From the NCBI RefSeq assembly GCF_902686445.1, contig NC_062226.1, positions 12,186,001 through 12,250,000 on the forward strand: 64,000 nucleotides of DNA. Reading direction: 5' to 3'. This DNA comes from Sciurus carolinensis. Taxonomy: Eukaryota > Chordata > Mammalia > Rodentia > Sciuridae. This document shows, piece by piece, positions 60,779-64,000 of this stretch; position 1 is the stretch's first letter; every line of letters starts with the position of its first letter. Below the pieces are notes generated by a model. That model saw nothing but the letters and a program-made list of their open reading frames with translations, searched no databases and was not told the origin of the DNA. Made by a program: the position numbers and the translations under genes.

Positions 60779-61050
60779 AAATATATACATACATACACAC
60801 TGATGGAACGGGACACCCTAAGAAAGTGAAAAATATAGGAAAAGACAGTAATGCAGGCATGCTTATAAAAACCATTAGTAAAATCTTAATATCAAAGTAT
60901 TCAAACAGAGAAACATTCCAAGCTAAAATGCAGAAGGAAAAAAAAAGAGTGCCACATCAAGATTCATGTAAAACAACAATTCAGAGAGGAAATGTAAGAC
61001 ACGTGGGATCAAGAATATCTCATAAAATAGAGTAAGAAAGACCATTTCCA

Positions 61051-61989
61051 TCATCCTGAAAATGCTGCTCTCCTGAGGATGTTTCCTAGAGCTCCTTTCA
61101 TATCCCGATTCCTCAGACTGTAGATGAAGGGATTCAGCATGGGGGTGACCAGAGTGTACAACACAGACACAACGACATCCTTGTCTGTACTGCTATCAGA
61201 TGAGGGGACAAAGTAAAGTGCAATAATTGCTCCATAGTACAGAGAAACCACAGAGAGGTGGGAGCCACATGTGGACAAGGCTTTGCAGATCCCCTGGATG
61301 GAGGGTCTTCTCAGGACACTGGCCCCAATGTGGCCATAAGAGACCAGAATGCACACGAGGGGCAGGGTAATGGCCATCACTCCTACAGTGAGAATGACCA
61401 GCTTATTGATGGTGGTGTCAGAGCTGGACAGCTTAAGTAAGGCAGAGAGGTCACAGAAGAAGTGGTGGAGAGTGTTGCCTCTAAGGAAAGAGAGCCGGGC
61501 AAGGAGGAGGGTGTGCACAAGGGCAATGGCAGAGGACAAGACCCAGGACACAATCACTAGCAGGAAACAGAGGCTCTGTCTCATCATTGTGGTGTAGTAC
61601 AGGGGGTGACAGATGGCCACATACCTGTCATAGGCCATGGAGGTCAGAAGGAAGCTATCGAGATCTACAAAAAATAGGAAAAAATATACCTGACAAATGC
61701 ACGCAGCATATGAGATGGACTGAGTCTGCGTCAGCATGTTCATGAGCATCTTTGGAGCTGTGACTGAGGAGAAGCAGATGTCAGTGAGGGCCAAGTGACT
61801 GAGGAAGAAGTACATGGGGGTGTGGAGGCGAGAGTCCAGCCTGATGAGCAGGATGATGAGCAGGTTCCCCAGCACTGTGGTCAGGTACATGGCCAGGAAC
61901 AGGGTGTAGTACATGCCTTGCTCCTCTGGCTGGATGGGGAGCCCCAGGAGGAGGAACTCAGACACAGTGCTCTGGTTATCTTTCCTCAT
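61051..61989 (-). CDS. Olfactory receptor, OR1J-like (copy 4)
   Basis: Intact 312-residue odorant receptor starting MRKDNQST. Standard motifs are present: [16 protein letters not shown], Cys97, [10 protein letters not shown], Cys179, [17 protein letters not shown]. The second intracellular loop has [10 protein letters not shown] where the other copies have CHPLH. Around Cys97 it reads [19 protein letters not shown], so it gains an extra Cys at 99 and keeps the DLDSF seen in copy 1. Residues 169 and 189 are Leu and Ser. The frame is open upstream to 62,079, but the AG at 62,010-62,011 after a pyrimidine tract marks the probable intron end, so the ATG at 61,989 is preferred. Confidence 0.93.
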   Translation of the reverse strand: MRKDNQSTVSEFLLLGLPIQPEEQGMYYTLFLAMYLTTVLGNLLIILLIRLDSRLHTPMYFFLSHLALTDICFSSVTAPKMLMNMLTQTQSISYAACICQVYFFLFFVDLDSFLLTSMAYDRYVAICHPLYYTTMMRQSLCFLLVIVSWVLSSAIALVHTLLLARLSFLRGNTLHHFFCDLSALLKLSSSDTTINKLVILTVGVMAITLPLVCILVSYGHIGASVLRRPSIQGICKALSTCGSHLSVVSLYYGAIIALYFVPSSDSSTDKDVVVSVLYTLVTPMLNPFIYSLRNRDMKGALGNILRRAAFSG

Positions 61990-63837
61990 GCTCTTCTTGT
62001 TATCTATTTCTGGAGACAAAAACAGAGATGGAAATGTGTAAGAATGAGAGGTCACTGGAATATTATACAACAAAACCATGGTTTCGAACTAGTCAGTATG
62101 TGCATTTTAAGTGGAATCGCACAAACTTTTTGCCACACTAATGTTCTATTGATCATCTGAACAAAGAATGTTATTTGTCCACCTAGGAACCAACATAGTG
62201 TCTTTTGGAGAAATCATGAAATATCGTCCAAATGATCATCAAATGAGACTAAGCGCCAGCTTGAGAAATTCAGAATTAATGATGAAAATATGAGATCAGG
62301 GATTTAAATTTGTGTATTCACAACTTTGACAGACTGTCCTATTACATGAGTCCACAGTTTGAGGAAGCTATTTCTCTCATATTCTTCAAAGGGAGTCGTG
62401 GATATAAAAGCCTGTCATATGAAGATCAAAGTATGGGCACTGTAGTTAGGTGTTTGAGGGGGACAGGAGCAGAGTATAGGAAAGATAGAGAAATTGAAAA
62501 GCATGATCACCCTGGGAAGGATATGGAGAATTTCCTGACATGATAGAAAGTTTCTATGCTATTCTCAAAGCAAAGGTAGACCCAAGAAAAAGCTTGAGTA
62601 AACATGTGACTGAAAGTTTTAAGTAACTTCCTGTCTACTGGTAGAGGAGCACACTTTGGCAAGCATGAGAGTCAGCAGGAATCTGAATAGAAGGTTATGG
62701 CAGTAGTTTACATGCAAAATAAAACCTGTTACACCTGCATTATGGCAGAGAGGATGAATGAGATTAGAGAGATATGCTATAAAATTTGGAAAAATTTCCA
62801 AAAAGACTTAATGCAGATAAACAAAAGGAGAAATGGTTTTCTCATGTCTTCTCAAAATTAGACATAGACTACAGTTGAGAAAATAATTCAAAATGGATAT
62901 ATGGTTCTTCCATATCCTCTCAAAATTCAGGTAGATACTCAGTTTAATATGAATTTCTTTACATGGTGCTTTTTGTCATAGTGCAGGGTGAGTGTGGCAA
63001 AATCTAGGAATCAATAGCACACGCTAGGCACAAACATACACATAAACACAATCAAATTATTTAATATAAATTCTACTTCATCTCTGACAAGGCTCCTTAC
63101 ATGATAAGCATAGGTACATTCAGCAACATCCATGAAAATGTTCTCCCATTTCTCACTAGCAGGCTCAAAATATGGTAAAACAGGTGGTTAAACTCTACTC
63201 GTCTGAGAGTTCAAATGTGATAGACAGAAGACTTACCAGTTCACAACTATTCAAGATGCATATATGTTCACAGATCCTAGGAAATCAGAGGTCTAACTTA
63301 ACAAACCATGGAGATGACCTATGGGTCAATCAAGTTAACCCCATGTCAATTAGAGACAAACAGAATATAATTGCTTCATTGCCTTTGGCTCCCTTAGGGA
63401 AAGAACTAGTTATTGAACCAGGCCTAAGAGAGTTCACCTTTGGAGGAATCATGATGAGAACCACTAGGAACATGGTGATCCACAAAGTTGCCTGCCTTCT
63501 GTTTACATTGGGAAAATGTGCCTCAGAATTCATAATAAACCAAGCTTGAAATTGAGAGTGATACCCAAGTTTCTGCTTCTGACCACATGCTAAATCAATA
63601 ACACCAGAAACACTCTAATCCCATCGCTCTCTGAACACGAGTCAGGGGCTTATAATTCACCATCATTCCTGGACCCAGAAAATGCAACACAGTTTCTATA
63701 AATTTCACTCTCTTACTCAAAAGCTGTGCTGTCTGCATTCTGCTGGTGCACATTACTCACAAAACCATAAAATAGTCATTCAATGTATGTTTTCCATTTA
63801 ACCCCTTACAACAATGATTCCAAATCCATTACAGATA
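61990..63837. other. Upstream block of OR copy 4
   Basis: No gene. Counterpart of 18,976-20,830 and 38,340-40,217, with conserved stretches at about 62,300-62,700 and 63,300-63,680. Confidence 0.55.
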
Positions 63838-64000
63838 TGTTTTAGTCAGCTTGTTCACTGCTGTGACTAAAACGTCTGAAAAGAACAATTGAGGAGGAGG
63901 AATGGTTTATTTGAGGGCTCACAGTTTCAGAGGTCTTAGTTCATGGACACTTGGCTCCATTCCTTGAGGCTCAAGGTGAGGCTGAACATCATGGCTAAAG
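63838..64000 (-). mobile_element. MaLR LTR, cut by window end
   Basis: Begins 'tgttttagtcagc' as at 20,831 and 40,218 and runs off the window. Confidence 0.8.

Larger units (their letters stand above)
58201..61050. other. Non-coding block downstream of OR copy 4
   Basis: Counterpart of 15,480-18,036. It holds ancient L1-like remnants, an AT-rich 'catatat' stretch and the items listed separately. No gene visible. Confidence 0.6.
46140..64000. repeat. Segmental duplication unit C (with OR copy 4)
   Basis: The fullest version of the tandem unit. It contains the spacer, ID SINE, Ser-rich ORF, a long MaLR stretch, the endogenous retrovirus, ancient L1 ends, composite SINE, TG run, OR copy 4, upstream block and the start of a MaLR LTR at the window edge. 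Confidence 0.8.

Noticed and set aside
1..64000. CRISPR arrays, operons, phage or bacterial defence systems
   Set aside because: The repeats are SINEs, LINEs, LTRs, microsatellites and segmental duplications of a mammalian genome; no spaced short direct repeats or prokaryotic gene clusters occur.

Overview
This is mammalian nuclear DNA. The full-length LINE-1s, the tRNA-derived ID SINEs and the ID/B1-like composite SINEs match the repeat types of squirrels (Sciuridae), so a squirrel, marmot or relative is my inference. The only intact protein-coding genes are four single-exon olfactory receptor (OR) genes, all on the minus strand and all most similar to the OR1J subfamily. In human, OR1J genes sit in the chromosome 9 OR cluster. 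I find no prokaryotic feature, CRISPR array, operon or other novel gene system.

Layout. Bases 1-5,980 hold an old L1 fragment, OR copy 1 (2,275-3,213) and diverged OR upstream sequence. The rest is a tandem series of related segments. Unit A (about 5,985-33,778) carries OR copy 2, unit B (33,779-46,139) carries OR copy 3, and unit C (46,140 to the window end) carries OR copy 4. Each unit reads roughly: ID SINE, Ser-rich minus-strand ORF remnant, MaLR retrotransposon pieces, ancient L1 3' ends, composite SINE, TG microsatellite, OR gene, conserved OR upstream block, MaLR LTR, degenerate L1. Unit B lacks about 11 kb of the middle, counted against unit C with its retrovirus. Unit-specific insertions mark events after duplication: a minus-strand L1 in unit A (8,651-14,738), a full-length plus-strand L1 nested in the older L1 of unit A (25,649-32,273), a rearranged inverted L1 in unit B (42,678-46,139), and a class II betaretrovirus-like endogenous retrovirus in unit C (50,897-56,831).

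Function. The four receptors encode 312-residue seven-helix proteins expected at olfactory neuron cilia. All carry the usual OR motifs but lack the Cys169/Cys189 pair. A splice-acceptor-like sequence lies just upstream of each start codon and is altered in copy 3. The retrovirus has a tRNA-Ile type primer site, a splice donor, a 24-bp leader repeat, relics of gag, protease, pol and env, and two LTRs. Stops, frameshifts and deletions leave it unable to encode complete proteins. All L1 copies are also broken. Statements about similarity come from reading by eye; no alignment or database search was run.
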